Shown here one piece after another: positions 28,036 through 38,480 of a DNA stretch of 64,000 nt. Positions within the stretch are counted from its first letter, which is position 1, and every line of letters starts with the position of its first letter. Origin of the DNA: Trichomonas tenax. Lineage: Eukaryota > Parabasalia > Trichomonadida > Trichomonadidae. The stretch covers positions 1 through 64,000 of the forward strand of contig JALKBU010000019.1 of assembly GCA_023091735.1 (NCBI GenBank), read 5' to 3'. The position numbers were made by a program, and so were the translations under genes. A model generated the notes under the pieces. The model ran no database searches. It had not been told where the DNA came from and worked only from the letters and a program-made list of their open reading frames with translations.

Positions 28036-28543
28036 ATGTTTACCTTTTCTCAACAAACTTACTCCAACTACTGCACCAGCCAGTAGTGCGACAGTGCCAT
28101 CAAATATTCAAGAAATTTCATTGTTATAGCAACAAATACCGAAATTAAATCAACCAACAGAAAAGAAGAACATATCACACAACAAATTTACACCTGAGAA
28201 TGATGAGAGTTTGAAGCAACTCGTTTTGCAATTTGGAACAGCAGAATGGAGGCAGATTTCACGTCTAATGGGTGATAGATCAGCAAGGCAGTGCCGTGAT
28301 CGTTGGAAAAACTATCTAAATCCTTCAGTGAATAACGCACCATGGACTGAATACGAAGATCAACTACTTGATCAAAAAGTTGCTGAATTGGGAAGAAAAT
28401 GGTCAATAATCGCGAAATTCTTCCCAGGAAGAACGGATATCAACATTAAGAATCGTTATGCGTCCTATTCCACCAAGAAATTTAAAGATGATGATGACCT
28501 TGTTTATAAACCAAATATAATGCATGTTGCACCCCCAGAATGA
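28036..28543 (+). pseudogene. Myb two-repeat protein, probably broken at its start
   Basis: Two good Myb repeats are encoded: FTPENDESLKQLV to QCRDRWKNYL, then PWTEYEDQLL to INIKNRYASY, with tryptophans well placed and the second repeat complete. The first Met-like codon of the open frame is TTG at 28211, inside repeat one. Upstream in frame is a TAG at 28127-28129. The only nearby ATG, at 28036, is in another frame and stops after 16 codons. A one-base shift near 28050-28070 plus the TAG would explain this, making a pseudogene. A functional protein from an unseen start, or sequencing errors, are alternatives. Confidence 0.6.
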
Positions 28544-28858
28544 ACACTTCGCATCATGCCCATCAGTTTTCTATTAAATGTTTTTATTTACTTTCGAAAA
28601 TCTGATATCAAACAAATTTGTTTGTTGTTAATTCACTATTAAGCAAAATTTATCCATAAAACAACTTTTTAGACATAGTGTTGCTAATTATTATGCTAGA
28701 TTATGTTTGTAAAGAAAATGATAAAATTATTATGCATTTTCTATTGAGTTACTAACTAACAAGCATAAAATTTTTAAAAGGAATATAGAGAATTTCATGA
28801 TAAGACAGATGCAATCGAAAAATGATTTTTGCATTTTTCAAATAAAAATCCAAAAAAT
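28544..28858. other. AT-rich intergenic region
   Basis: This lies downstream of the Myb remnant and of the tRNA-Leu gene. No frame, repeat or RNA gene is seen. A stretch of A/T runs near 28840-28855 includes TTTTT on the tRNA strand just after its 3' end, a likely polymerase III terminator. Confidence 0.4.
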
Positions 28859-28937
28859 GGTCACTCTGGGGTTCGAACCCAGGCCCTCGCGGACCAGTGC
28901 CTTAAACTGGCGCCTTAGACCACTCGGCCAAATGACC
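28859..28937 (-). tRNA. tRNA-Leu(AAG)
   Basis: The minus strand gives a 79-nt class II cloverleaf. Acceptor arms GGTCATT and AGTGACC pair (one G-T). The D arm starts GCCGAGTGGTCTAAGGC, typical of leucine tRNAs. The anticodon stem CCAGT/ACTGG encloses TTAAGGC, so the anticodon is AAG. A short variable arm and the T arm CTGGG-TTCGAAC-CCCAG follow. No intron, and CCA is not encoded. Confidence 0.95.
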
Positions 28938-29100
28938 TTGATATTCTAGTTTTGCAATTTATATTTAATATCATGAATATGTATTTTCCCTAATAAGTCA
29001 TATTTTTACATAATTCTTATGTCCAGCATATTTTGATTTAAATTGATTTTCAAACAAAACACTTTTTTACAAACATATATCATAAAATCAAGATTTTAAT

Positions 29101-29904
29101 CTAATGATGTACAACAGAGACGACATCATCTAATGATTTACAAAACCCTTCAGTGAGCTTATTGTTTTCATCAAATATTGGTTCTTTACTGATTTGGGAA
29201 TAATCAAAACTAATATCGTATTGGAATTCCATCAATTTCTTGAATGCTTTTACCGCATATATTGGATCTCGTGCGAACAACTCAGGGCAGAACTGTTTCT
29301 TCTTTTTTGCAATTTCGAAGTTTATATGAATTAAACATATAGTTAATAAAGCGGACAGAGATTTATCAAAGTCTAATTTTCCTAAATTCGGACATTTGAA
29401 AGTCACATTATCGATATAGCGGGAATAATATTGATGAATGCATTTTTCAAAAAGTAAATATTTCACGGAGCTACTGCTTTCGCTAATTAACTTTTTAATA
29501 TTAAAGTATTTGATTGTTTGGTCATTTTTGACGTATCGAATACCAAAATATATCATTTTATGAATTGATATAAGAACTGCATTCTTTGCGTGACGGTTCG
29601 GTTTTATCTCAATTTCCTGTGCTGGAAGCTCGTATTCATTTATATCGAATAATGAATCAATCAATTGTAAAGCATATTGCTGCATTCTCTTCAATTTGTT
29701 TAGGTCAGCATTGTTTTCTTTAACAAATCGTTTAAATTCCATTCTGAAATAGCCTTCATTAAATAGCGGATCTTTATTATTGATTTTTATCTTAAAGCTC
29801 GCTAAAAGATCATCGACTTTCTTCTGCGCTTTCTTTTGTTCTTTGGTCACATTTTTGTCTTGAAAAATTTTGGGCATAAGTACGAGAACATCATTGAGTA
29901 ACAT
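29101..29904 (-). CDS. hypothetical protein, Lys-rich and helical
   Basis: A 267-residue basic, mostly helical protein I do not recognise. There is no signal peptide, membrane segment or catalytic motif. The N-terminal 60 residues are charged and coiled-coil-like (QKKAQKKVDDLLASF), and the middle has aromatic-rich helices. Coding-strand CCACTTTTTATAA directly precedes the ATG and TGACATGTAAA lies 50 bases upstream, the same two elements seen before other genes here. This supports it as a real, expressed gene. Confidence 0.65.
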   Translation of the reverse strand: MLLNDVLVLMPKIFQDKNVTKEQKKAQKKVDDLLASFKIKINNKDPLFNEGYFRMEFKRFVKENNADLNKLKRMQQYALQLIDSLFDINEYELPAQEIEIKPNRHAKNAVLISIHKMIYFGIRYVKNDQTIKYFNIKKLISESSSSVKYLLFEKCIHQYYSRYIDNVTFKCPNLGKLDFDKSLSALLTICLIHINFEIAKKKKQFCPELFARDPIYAVKAFKKLMEFQYDISFDYSQISKEPIFDENNKLTEGFCKSLDDVVSVVHH

Positions 29905-30902
29905 TTATAAAAAGTGGATAATTTTTCCAGCAATTATTTTATTTGACACTTTACATGTCAGATTGAAAGTATATAAACTTGAGTGAATCTCTCTTTGGGG
30001 AAAGTCGTTAATATTTATATACTATCATATATTTTTATGCAATTTTGTAGAAATGAACAAGTTGATTAATTGTCTAATTATAGTTTGCTTTGCATCAATA
30101 TAATATCTCGAATGTTATAAGATTCACTTTTTTTATTCAAAAAAGCACTCTAATTATTATCATCAGTACCTATAATTATAATATGTTTCAGGTATAATTT
30201 GAATTATCCTAAAATTACATGTAGAATCGAAATCTCATTCTAATTTGAGATCCAATTCTTTATCATAGTTTATGATGATTCCTGTTACATATAAAATGAA
30301 ATTCCAAACAATAATTTAAAACTAAAACTTTAATTATTGATTTTTATCAAATCATATTGATAAATTTTGGATCAATAAAAATTGTTGATTGAGTAGCTTA
30401 AAAATAAAAGGAAATAAGGTACTGAATGTCTGAAAAAATACATTCAACATATATTATTGAATTTTGTATATTTGAGCTTAAAAATAATGAAAGTTATTCA
30501 CATAGGGGATATTCACAAAATTATGATTATGTATAGTCATGAAATCGAAATAAACAGTTGCATTGAGTAATTTTTCGTGATTTTTTAAATCATAAAATGT
30601 GACAAGTTTGAATGTCTCATAGAATTATTTGATAAGTATTCTTTGGTCGATTAAAAGTTCATCAAAAAATTCAAAGTTAGAGACCATCATTATAAATATA
30701 TCAAACATATACCAAGCGGATGCAAACAATGACTTATTTTTTATAAAAATTCCAATAATATTCAATAAAATCAACCAAGAAATGATTAAAAGCGCATTTC
30801 ATGGTGTAGAATGAAATCAATAGTCCAGAAATGAATGATTTTAAATGTCACGAAGAATAGCATTTTTATTTTTATTTTGGCGATCGCCAATTTTTTCTAT
30901 CA
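29905..30902. other. 1-kb divergent AT-rich region
   Basis: The first 60 bases carry promoter-like elements of the minus-strand gene (AAAAAGTGG at 29909, TTTACATGTCA at 29950-29960). The rest has only short frames, including a 61-codon frame at 30629 starting without support. No RNA gene or repeat is seen. Confidence 0.5.
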
Positions 30903-32264
30903 ATGAATTTGAACGAATGTTTAAAGTTCATTTGGACTAATTTCGGCATTCTCCCGATCCTCTTTTCCACGGATCTCTCCCTGTGGCCGCAAGCGCGCTA
31001 CTTCTTGCCAAAAATAAAGTCCAGAAAGACCGCTGCAATTTATCATATTGTCTCTGGTCTCATTTTCTGCGCTATTTTGTTCGAAAAGCAGTTAGCCCTC
31101 GCCATCGGAATGGTCGTTTCGATCTGGCTCACTCTCAACATGCACATTTACGTTAGTATCGGTGTCGCTTGCTTCTGGAACACGATCATTCACCTCTATC
31201 TCATCATTTTCATGCGCGGAACATGGAAGTTTGAGGTGTCTTGTATAGCGATGATCGTTTTCCATAAGGCCCTCGGTACGATTTTTAATATCTACCATGG
31301 CAAGAAACTCTCTGCTGGCGAAAAGATCAAAAGGAAGTTCCACGAGGACATGGCACTCAAGGAACGTCCTTCTTTCCTCGAATGGTGCGCTTACTGCTTC
31401 ACACCTTTCGGCGGCAACTCTGGACCAGTAATCGAGTTCAAACTCTTCGAAATCATCCTCGAGGCAGGAACAAGAGAACATATCAAGGATGATTCTAAGG
31501 ATAGACAGCTCGCACGCAGCAGATGGATCGAATCTATCGTCATGGCTTTAGTCAACATCTTCTTCATGCCGTACTGCAAGTTCTCAGTCTACACAAGTCA
31601 GTGGTTCACAAATCTTCCAATCATTGTCAAACCATTCGTTACACTTTTAATCACACTTGGAAACATCACACGTTATCACTGCGCTTGGTTAAACGTCGAT
31701 GCTTCATACTACGAACTCGGATTGGGCTCTTCTGGCATCGCAACATACGATGACGTTTCAAATGGCACAGTTTTACATCTTCTTCAAACAAAGACAGTCG
31801 GACGCTGGATTCAGGAATGGAACCACAGCGCTCACTTGTTCTGGAAGAAATACTTGTTCTATCCATTATTAGATGGTGGCGTTCCGTATTTCATCGCTTA
31901 CAACGCTGTTTTTGCTGCATCCGCTGTCTGGCACGGCTTCCATCCAGTTTTCTACATGGTTCTCCCAGAAATGTTGATGGCTACAACAGCTGATCAGATT
32001 TTCGACAGACATTGGCCAATTACAGACGAAACACCTTTCTGGAAGACAATTCCAAGAAGATTCTGGACAATCACAACAATGCTTAACGCTATTTCACCAT
32101 GGTGGTACAGAACAGCCGAATCCGTCATCACAATCAAGAGGGTCAACCACTGGATCTTCCCGCTCTACGAATTTATTGTTTGTGGATCCGCACAAATCTA
32201 TGATAAGATGCATCCTGTCAAGAGAGAGAAAAAGGCTTCTGCAGAAAAGCCAAAGACTGAATAA
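30903..32264 (+). CDS. MBOAT-family lysophospholipid acyltransferase
   Basis: A 453-residue polytopic protein of the membrane-bound O-acyltransferase family, of the lysophospholipid acyltransferase type (LPCAT3/MBOAT1-2-like), which remodels phospholipids in the ER. About ten hydrophobic segments are visible. The catalytic histidine block is ASAVWHGFHPVFY with His344. The conserved Asn region is upstream, with YHCAWLNVDASYYELGLG as another family-like stretch. The C-terminus is lysine-rich (KREKKASAEK), compatible with ER retention. Coding quality is high with more G/C at third positions than in nearby hypothetical genes. The acyl donor and head-group specificity cannot be read from sequence. 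Confidence 0.88.
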   Translation: MNLNECLKFIWTNFGILPILFSTDLSLWPQARYFLPKIKSRKTAAIYHIVSGLIFCAILFEKQLALAIGMVVSIWLTLNMHIYVSIGVACFWNTIIHLYLIIFMRGTWKFEVSCIAMIVFHKALGTIFNIYHGKKLSAGEKIKRKFHEDMALKERPSFLEWCAYCFTPFGGNSGPVIEFKLFEIILEAGTREHIKDDSKDRQLARSRWIESIVMALVNIFFMPYCKFSVYTSQWFTNLPIIVKPFVTLLITLGNITRYHCAWLNVDASYYELGLGSSGIATYDDVSNGTVLHLLQTKTVGRWIQEWNHSAHLFWKKYLFYPLLDGGVPYFIAYNAVFAASAVWHGFHPVFYMVLPEMLMATTADQIFDRHWPITDETPFWKTIPRRFWTITTMLNAISPWWYRTAESVITIKRVNHWIFPLYEFIVCGSAQIYDKMHPVKREKKASAEKPKTE

Positions 32265-32404
32265 ATCAAATATATTCTTTATTAATACTTAAGTACCTCT
32301 TTTTTTTTCAAATTCATTATATTTTTTTTAAATTAAAATTGTGATATAGGTAAAATAAACAAATAAATAAACTTTAAAATCTCACATGAAATAAACAAAA
32401 CAAA

Positions 32405-33571
32405 TTAAACCAATTGTATCTCGTTGAGTTGGTTCTCCAACTTCTTGTTCAAGTATGCAACTTTGTGATTGATGCGGTCAGCCGCTGTTGCCGCTTTTCC
32501 GTGCGCTCCAACAGCAGTAGAAACAGCACCAATGATATTGATATGTTCCTGTATTGGCGTCTCTTTTATTGCAGCAGCCGCAGAGATCAAAGCGTTTAAT
32601 TGTGCCTTGAAGTTTTCGAGCTTTGCTTCACCTTCGTCATTGAGCTGTTGGTTCTTCTGGTTGTATATCGTGATCTTCTTATCCAGCTCATCGATATCAT
32701 CGAGTAAATCATCTTCGTCATCCTGGAGAGCGCCAATATCCTCTTGAATCTCTTCCGCGAGTGCGTTGTTGACGTTCTCTATGAATTGAACGCGTCGCTT
32801 GAGTTCGTGTGTGAGTTTGTTGGCCTCCTTCTGTGCGAGGATCTTATCTTGTCCTTTCTTGTTGTTGAGAGCGGTCATTGTCTTGTCAACACGCTTCTTG
32901 AGCCTGTTTAATTTCCTTTCGAGCGAGTTTGCTCTTTCTTCTCCGGATTTGATCAAATCTTCGTTTGAAGACTTGAGAGAAAGATGGCGACCGAGGATAT
33001 CACAGAGGAGTCTGTCTATCATCTTGTGAGCGTTGTCGTTTGAGTTCTGGACGCTTTCTGTGAATCTGTTCCATTGATCGGCATCCTCTTGCTGATGGAG
33101 TGTCTCTTCAGCGAAAATTTTGTCCTGCTGGTCACAGAGTTGAACCCAGAGCTTATGTATCTTCTTGATGTCCTTCATGTGTTCCTCATCTGCTTCAGAT
33201 TCTTTGGCGTGTGCAGAAGCCTTGAAAACAGCACGATCAAGAGACATAATGTACTCTGTACTTGGAACTTGTGTGTGTGAAAATGGTATTAATCGTTCGA
33301 TTTCTTTCTGTAATTGTCTAACGTGGAATCTTAACTGTGAATTCTTAAGCTGCATATGTAAACACTCTTCTTTCGTCCTCAATATCTGGAGGTGTCCTTT
33401 TCTAATCATTCTCTTCAAGTTTAGCATTTCTTTGCATTTATCAATCAGATTCTGATCTAATTCAGACGCATTTTTCCAGTAATCGTATTTCTTTTGCAGT
33501 TTCATTAGCATTTCTTCTTTTTCTTGGGCAAAGGCTTCTTCAGTTGCCTGGAAATAGGAATCAAAATCCAT
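32405..33571 (-). CDS. coiled-coil protein, possibly flagellar/basal-body
   Basis: A 388-residue protein that is coiled coil over most of its length: heptads at about 10-100, 110-170 and 195-330, with an acidic hinge DDEDDLLDDIDELD near 285. The last 60 residues are Ala-rich. The block QLKNSQLRFHVRQLQKEIERLIPF (in pieces) recalls coiled-coil proteins of axonemes and basal bodies such as the CCDC family, but I cannot name the orthologue. Its upstream region has TGACATGTAAA-type motifs at 20-30 base steps. No signal peptide or membrane segment. Confidence 0.65.
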   Translation of the reverse strand: MDFDSYFQATEEAFAQEKEEMLMKLQKKYDYWKNASELDQNLIDKCKEMLNLKRMIRKGHLQILRTKEECLHMQLKNSQLRFHVRQLQKEIERLIPFSHTQVPSTEYIMSLDRAVFKASAHAKESEADEEHMKDIKKIHKLWVQLCDQQDKIFAEETLHQQEDADQWNRFTESVQNSNDNAHKMIDRLLCDILGRHLSLKSSNEDLIKSGEERANSLERKLNRLKKRVDKTMTALNNKKGQDKILAQKEANKLTHELKRRVQFIENVNNALAEEIQEDIGALQDDEDDLLDDIDELDKKITIYNQKNQQLNDEGEAKLENFKAQLNALISAAAAIKETPIQEHINIIGAVSTAVGAHGKAATAADRINHKVAYLNKKLENQLNEIQLV

Positions 33572-33641
33572 TTTTAAACGTACATAACTTTACTTGACAA
33601 AAATATCAAATTTCAATCATATACACATCAGAAATAAAATT

Positions 33642-33738
33642 TACACGACACTTTTATTATTTACATGTCATTATCAAATTTTACATGTCAAATTTCGGCA
33701 AAAATTAATTTTACTTGTCAATTTATAATTTATTTGCC
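33642..33738 (-). promoter_or_regulatory. phased TGACATGTAAA motifs before the coiled-coil gene
   Basis: On the plus strand TTAC(A/T)(T/C)G-type motifs have their C at 33644, 33664, 33684 and 33714, with a degenerate copy near 33733. Steps are 20, 20, 30 and about 20 bases. In gene sense they read TGACATGTAA or TGACAAGTAA. The nearest lies 73 bases before the ATG at 33571. Confidence 0.5.
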
Positions 33739-33847
33739 AAATATTAATTTTCATTTTCAAATTTCGATAATAAAGAGTTTATTTGTGACAATCATTTATA
33801 ACAAACATCAGAATACAGGATATCATCAAACCGAATAAGTTTAGAAA

Positions 33848-35356
33848 TTACCACAATTCATTAATTTTGAGTTTAAGTTTTGTTGCATATGCAAGAAGTG
33901 CATTTAAGTATGTTTGGGATTCCAATGCAGGCGGAATGCTTCCCTTATCGCACATGAATCTCTGATAATATTCGAACTGTTCGAGATAATTGTAAACAAA
34001 GTTGACCAAATTGAGATTTGGACCTGCTGGTGTTGGTCCTGTCTGTTCTCTTGGCATCCAATACAAGCAAACAGCGATAAATTTGGCAACAGCCGCATTG
34101 ATTGATGGCATCTTTAATGGATCAACAGATTTAATTATGTTATTGAGTGTTGATTCTGTGATGTGTTGGAAAATTCTGTGCGGGGAGTTCATGAGAAGAT
34201 AAGTGATAGTTGCAATCGCGATGCAAATGCATGGCTCGTTGAGTGTCAATTCTAATTCTGTGTCAAAGAAGAATTGGTTGATATTGTGAATGGACTGTAA
34301 AAGGTATGGTGTGAAATTGTATTTGGCCATGAAATGGTTGAAAATTTCGGCATCAAAGATATTTGATGACAAAAGATATTGATGAATGACATGGATGCAT
34401 GTCCATATTGAAAGAGTTGTAATATCACATAATAAATCGTTGTTGTCGACATCAACACCAGTAGATTTGAAAAATGGATCAATTTTGGCATCAGGATTGA
34501 TAAATCTTGAGCAAACAGGAAGTGCTTTGACAAGCATATCGAAGAATTGTGGGAATAATGCAACATTTTGGATTAAAAACGTGCGTGCTTTTTGATTGTG
34601 TGTTTGCTCGTTCATTGGTTTTCCGTTCAAGTAATCGATATATTCCTGTGAAGTGGCAAACTTTTTCTGTAATTCTTTTGTGACTTCAATAGCCTTTGGC
34701 GGTGAATTAAAAACTAAATAATCCAAATTAATCATATTCATTTGCGGATTTGCTCCAGCGTATGGTTTCATTGTATACGAGACTTTGTTTTCATCCGAGT
34801 TTGTGTAATTATGATAAATTAAGCAGATAATCGCAATCAAGTGTTTTCTTATCAAATTTCTTGGTAAATGAATCATAGATGTAATGATTTCTGATGACAT
34901 ATAAGCGGCATTTTCGGACAAGTATTTTGAACAAACACAGATAATGTTTAAAACAAAAGCTTTTTCGATTTCGCCTTCACATTGGCTTAACCAGCCCATT
35001 GCTACACGTGAAACGTGCGTTTTTGCAAATAGCTGGACAACCTTTTGAAGCTCGTTGTTGATAATAATGAAATTTAATTCTTCAAGAACTTGAAGACGAT
35101 TTGAAGAGAATTTCGTCAAAAGAGAAATCACGTATTTATCAGAAGTGTCAACCTTCGATATTTTCGATTGTATGAAATGCTTTTCTTGGTCTGTGTATAA
35201 ATATTTGATTAAATTCGTCGGGTGAAACAAGCTCTTAACGAAATCGGCCGCAAGTTTGTTCCTGCTGTACTCCTTCGGTTGGTCGTTAAGTGTGACTTTG
35301 ACCGGAGCCAGAGAAAGAATTTCTTGTTGCTGAGGGAGATTAAACACAGCAGACAT
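33848..35356 (-). CDS. hypothetical helical-repeat protein
   Basis: A 502-residue soluble protein with a long run of amphipathic helices, resembling armadillo/HEAT-type solenoids; no repeat signature is strong enough to name. There is no signal peptide, membrane anchor or catalytic motif. I do not recognise it. Coding-strand GACACTTTTTAAATA directly before the ATG is a good initiator-like element. It is followed at 33848 by a convergent-free gap and the coiled-coil gene on the same strand. Confidence 0.65.
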   Translation of the reverse strand: MSAVFNLPQQQEILSLAPVKVTLNDQPKEYSRNKLAADFVKSLFHPTNLIKYLYTDQEKHFIQSKISKVDTSDKYVISLLTKFSSNRLQVLEELNFIIINNELQKVVQLFAKTHVSRVAMGWLSQCEGEIEKAFVLNIICVCSKYLSENAAYMSSEIITSMIHLPRNLIRKHLIAIICLIYHNYTNSDENKVSYTMKPYAGANPQMNMINLDYLVFNSPPKAIEVTKELQKKFATSQEYIDYLNGKPMNEQTHNQKARTFLIQNVALFPQFFDMLVKALPVCSRFINPDAKIDPFFKSTGVDVDNNDLLCDITTLSIWTCIHVIHQYLLSSNIFDAEIFNHFMAKYNFTPYLLQSIHNINQFFFDTELELTLNEPCICIAIATITYLLMNSPHRIFQHITESTLNNIIKSVDPLKMPSINAAVAKFIAVCLYWMPREQTGPTPAGPNLNLVNFVYNYLEQFEYYQRFMCDKGSIPPALESQTYLNALLAYATKLKLKINELW

Positions 35357-35644
35357 TATTTAAAAAGTGTCATTCAGTTTTTTTTATAAAATTCATTTTT
35401 ACTCGGACTAAAAAACTTATTTATAACTCATTTTGTCATCATTTTCACCCTTTGGTATTTTAAAGATAAATACTTCAGCTTACGTTGATATATATTCACT
35501 TCTTATTTACTAGGATTATCGTATATTATGTTTAATAATTATTAACGGAAAAAAACATCATTGGCAATAAAACTGAATTTTATTTATAATATAATATAGA
35601 ACAAGTAATATAATTCAAACAAAACATGAGTAAACAAAAAGTGA

Positions 35645-36151
35645 TTATATTGGAAATTGTGGTGAGCTATCGAAACCAAAGAGTACTTCAGATCTTGTTA
35701 TAGGCTGGACGCTGCTCGATTGGATTCTATTTGTAGCTGGATGCACGCAGTTTGTTTGTATCAAATTAAAAAACATTCTTTTCGTACACTCATCAAGTTT
35801 TCCAGGCTGAATATTATCAACTATCTGTAAAATCCTCTTTGTCTGTGATGTGATCGAGACCACAATTCCAGGCAAAAAGAATGATCTTAAAGATGATAAC
35901 AATTGAGCCAGTTTAAACTTCATGTTATTCTGATAATTATCGTTCTCAGCTTCCGCAAGCAATAAATTAACAAACTTATCCAGCTTCTTCTGATCAAAAT
36001 ATTTCAAATCTTCCTGCAATTTCTTTATAAACAAGAAAGACCACGTACCTTCGCTGTTGCTCGCCTCCATCATTATTGTCTTTACTAAATCCTCAGGAAT
36101 CAGCCTTCTCATTTGATTATTCATTATTTTTTCTTTTTTGATAAATGACAT
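35645..36151 (-). CDS. hypothetical small helical protein
   Basis: A 168-residue protein I do not recognise. Predicted helices occupy residues 15-115 and the last 40 are Ser/Pro-rich. No targeting signal. The first ATG gives MSFIKKEKIM, and a second Met at residue 10 is an alternative start (MNNQMRRLIPEDL). TCACAAAAGATTCA lies immediately before the first ATG, which I therefore prefer. Confidence 0.5.
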   Translation of the reverse strand: MSFIKKEKIMNNQMRRLIPEDLVKTIMMEASNSEGTWSFLFIKKLQEDLKYFDQKKLDKFVNLLLAEAENDNYQNNMKFKLAQLLSSLRSFFLPGIVVSITSQTKRILQIVDNIQPGKLDECTKRMFFNLIQTNCVHPATNRIQSSSVQPITRSEVLFGFDSSPQFPI

Positions 36152-37366
36152 TGAATCTTTTGTGAAGCAAAAATAAATTTCTAAAAAACATCATGCATAG
36201 TCCAAATATGATTATCAAAAATGAGAGTAAAAAATTCTATGTGTATCATTCAAATTATTTTTATGCTCCATATTATACGAAATAGTCTACATTGGATTTT
36301 TTTAATTCGAAAATTATTAACGATAAAATCTCCTTCAATAGTTGATTTTCTTCCCAGACTTGATATTAATGTGTAAGTGATGAGGCATAAGTATAGAACG
36401 ATTAAATTTTGTTATTACTTTATTTATGATTAAATCATATAAAGAATTGTCTCTAAATGCTATTTTTTTTGCATTTTTCAGTTTTATTCTTTTGTGAAAA
36501 CAGTCAAAACTTATCTACTGGTTATTGTTCGACATTTCGAGTCTCAATATAATGGTAAAATCTTTCAATTTCAATTTTTAACTTGTCAAAATAAAACAAA
36601 ACTAAAAATGTCGTTTATTAAGCCAGCAATTGTTTTTCGATCAGGGAATAATGGATGAGAATGAATATTAAGACAATATTTTACAAAACACAAAAAATCA
36701 ACTTTGACCCAACATTACAGAAGCACATGAAAGTACTGGCCATGGAAGTGGTTATACGATAACCAAAATTGGTTCTTATCGCTTTCATTTTTTGAGGTTT
36801 CCACTCAAAATGGCTAATACTTCAAGAAACACCTCCACTCGACCCATTGAGGACGCGTGAAAACATAGATCGAAGATTTTTTTATATAAATTTGTTGTTG
36901 ATTATTCACCTTAAAAAACGTAATTGACCACGTAATCGTTGTGTAAACTTATTCGGTAGTCTGTGTTTCATCATTAGAACTTTCACGAGTTAGATGTTGC
37001 AAGTTTACATCTGATTGTTTGACTATTTACATGACAAAATGTCAAAAATTGCTAATCCATTCGATTCTCAAGATATTTCATGTGTAACAAGTTAGTTAAA
37101 AATGGATATAATAAGCTATTCAAAATTTAATGCGAATTCTCTGTGAATTACAACAAATTATCAATTATAAAATGTTTCATATTATTTATGTGTGCTAAAT
37201 TCTTATAAAACAAATATTGAATTATTCACTTATATAAATGATGAAATCTCTAAGCATTTCATCTCAATCAATGAAAATATTTTCTGCAAAATATGAATTA
37301 TATAAAATCAATATTTGATTGTACAAATTAAGACACCTCTTAGAATATAAAAGTTTAACAAATATT
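36152..37366. other. 1.2-kb AT-rich region without a gene
   Basis: Only short frames are present. TTTACAT-type motifs occur at 37004-37010 and 37026-37032, 22 bases apart, but no gene follows them within a few hundred bases. A stretch near 36720-36860 is less AT-rich and may be a remnant, but I could not assign it. Confidence 0.5.
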
Positions 37367-38227
37367 TTACTTGAATAGAGCCATTATAAATAATATGAAA
37401 ACTAAAACTCCCATAATAATGGCACAGACCCACATCTTGGAACCTTTCTGATATTTTTCTGCCTCAACAACCTCTTCATGACCTTTTTGAGCATTTGTTA
37501 AAGCTTCCGAAATATTATAATCGATTCTATCAATAATTGTGCCCTGTTCAACAATAATTGTTGCCAAATCAGAGAAAAGCTGTTGAACTTCACGTGCACG
37601 ACGCGTTAATTCTTCTAATTCATTATTACTCTGGCGTTGCTGCATTTCCATAACTCTTTGATTGGCAGCAACATCATCCGTGTAAATTCCCTCGAAACTT
37701 ATTAAATTTTGAGACTCATTCTTCTTCGATCTGTCTCCACGATAATATGAAGTTGTAAATGTTTCTTGTGCGAGTTTGAATTTAATTGTAAATTGCTTAG
37801 TGGAGTCGTACAAAGCTGTGTAGATATTTGATAATATCTTCATTCGGTCTGGATATTCAGATGTTTGATTTGTGAAGAAACTTATGCGTTGATTAATAGA
37901 TTGAAGATTGGAGCTGATTTGCTGAGTAAGTGAATTAACCTTTCCCAGAAGATCATTTGTATCAGCAAAGGTCGGTCTTAAGCATTCTTGCTGTGCTTTG
38001 AGTAATTTCTCGAAAAGACTCTTACACTGACTGAGGTCGGCCTTTATATCATGCGACATCTGGAAAAAAGGATCAAGAGGAGATTGTAGTTGCGTTTCAT
38101 GTGATAATAATTGAATAGTGTCGGAACTTTCATTGCGGTGGCGCCCAGAACGAATAGTTGAACTGTCGCGTGCGGCCAAAAAGTCACTGGTGATGTCTTT
38201 GTTCGCACCTGATGACGCTAAGAACAT
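37367..38227 (-). CDS. syntaxin-16/Tlg2-like Qa-SNARE
   Basis: A 286-residue tail-anchored SNARE. The N-terminal half is helical (Habc-type). The SNARE motif spans about residues 200-258 with the conserved core EELTRRAREVQQLFSDLATIIVEQGTIIDRID (in pieces) and a glutamine at the zero layer. The C-terminal anchor is at about 264-284 (WVCAIIMGVLVFILFIMALF). The SDLATIIVEQGTIIDRIDYN pattern fits the syntaxin-16/Tlg2 group, which works in fusion at the trans-Golgi and endosomes. Coding-strand AAAAAGTGCCAATAAC just before the ATG matches the PRP38 and TRAPPC4 elements. Confidence 0.85.
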   Translation of the reverse strand: MFLASSGANKDITSDFLAARDSSTIRSGRHRNESSDTIQLLSHETQLQSPLDPFFQMSHDIKADLSQCKSLFEKLLKAQQECLRPTFADTNDLLGKVNSLTQQISSNLQSINQRISFFTNQTSEYPDRMKILSNIYTALYDSTKQFTIKFKLAQETFTTSYYRGDRSKKNESQNLISFEGIYTDDVAANQRVMEMQQRQSNNELEELTRRAREVQQLFSDLATIIVEQGTIIDRIDYNISEALTNAQKGHEEVVEAEKYQKGSKMWVCAIIMGVLVFILFIMALFK

Positions 38228-38480
38228 TTGTTATTGGCACTTTTTCTTGGAAAATAATCGTTCTGAAGTTTTCATTTTTCCTTTTCTTCTTCATTTCAAT
38301 CCAAAATATCTCTAAAAATATCATATATTCAAAGAATATAATTTATTTCACAAATAATTTTTGTATCTTACGCGTCATTATTTCACTAGTATTTGATACA
38401 TTTTAATAAATATTCAAAATATATTTATAGTATTGATTTTGTTGTAGAAATTTTTGAGTTGTTGAATTTATAAGATTTGT

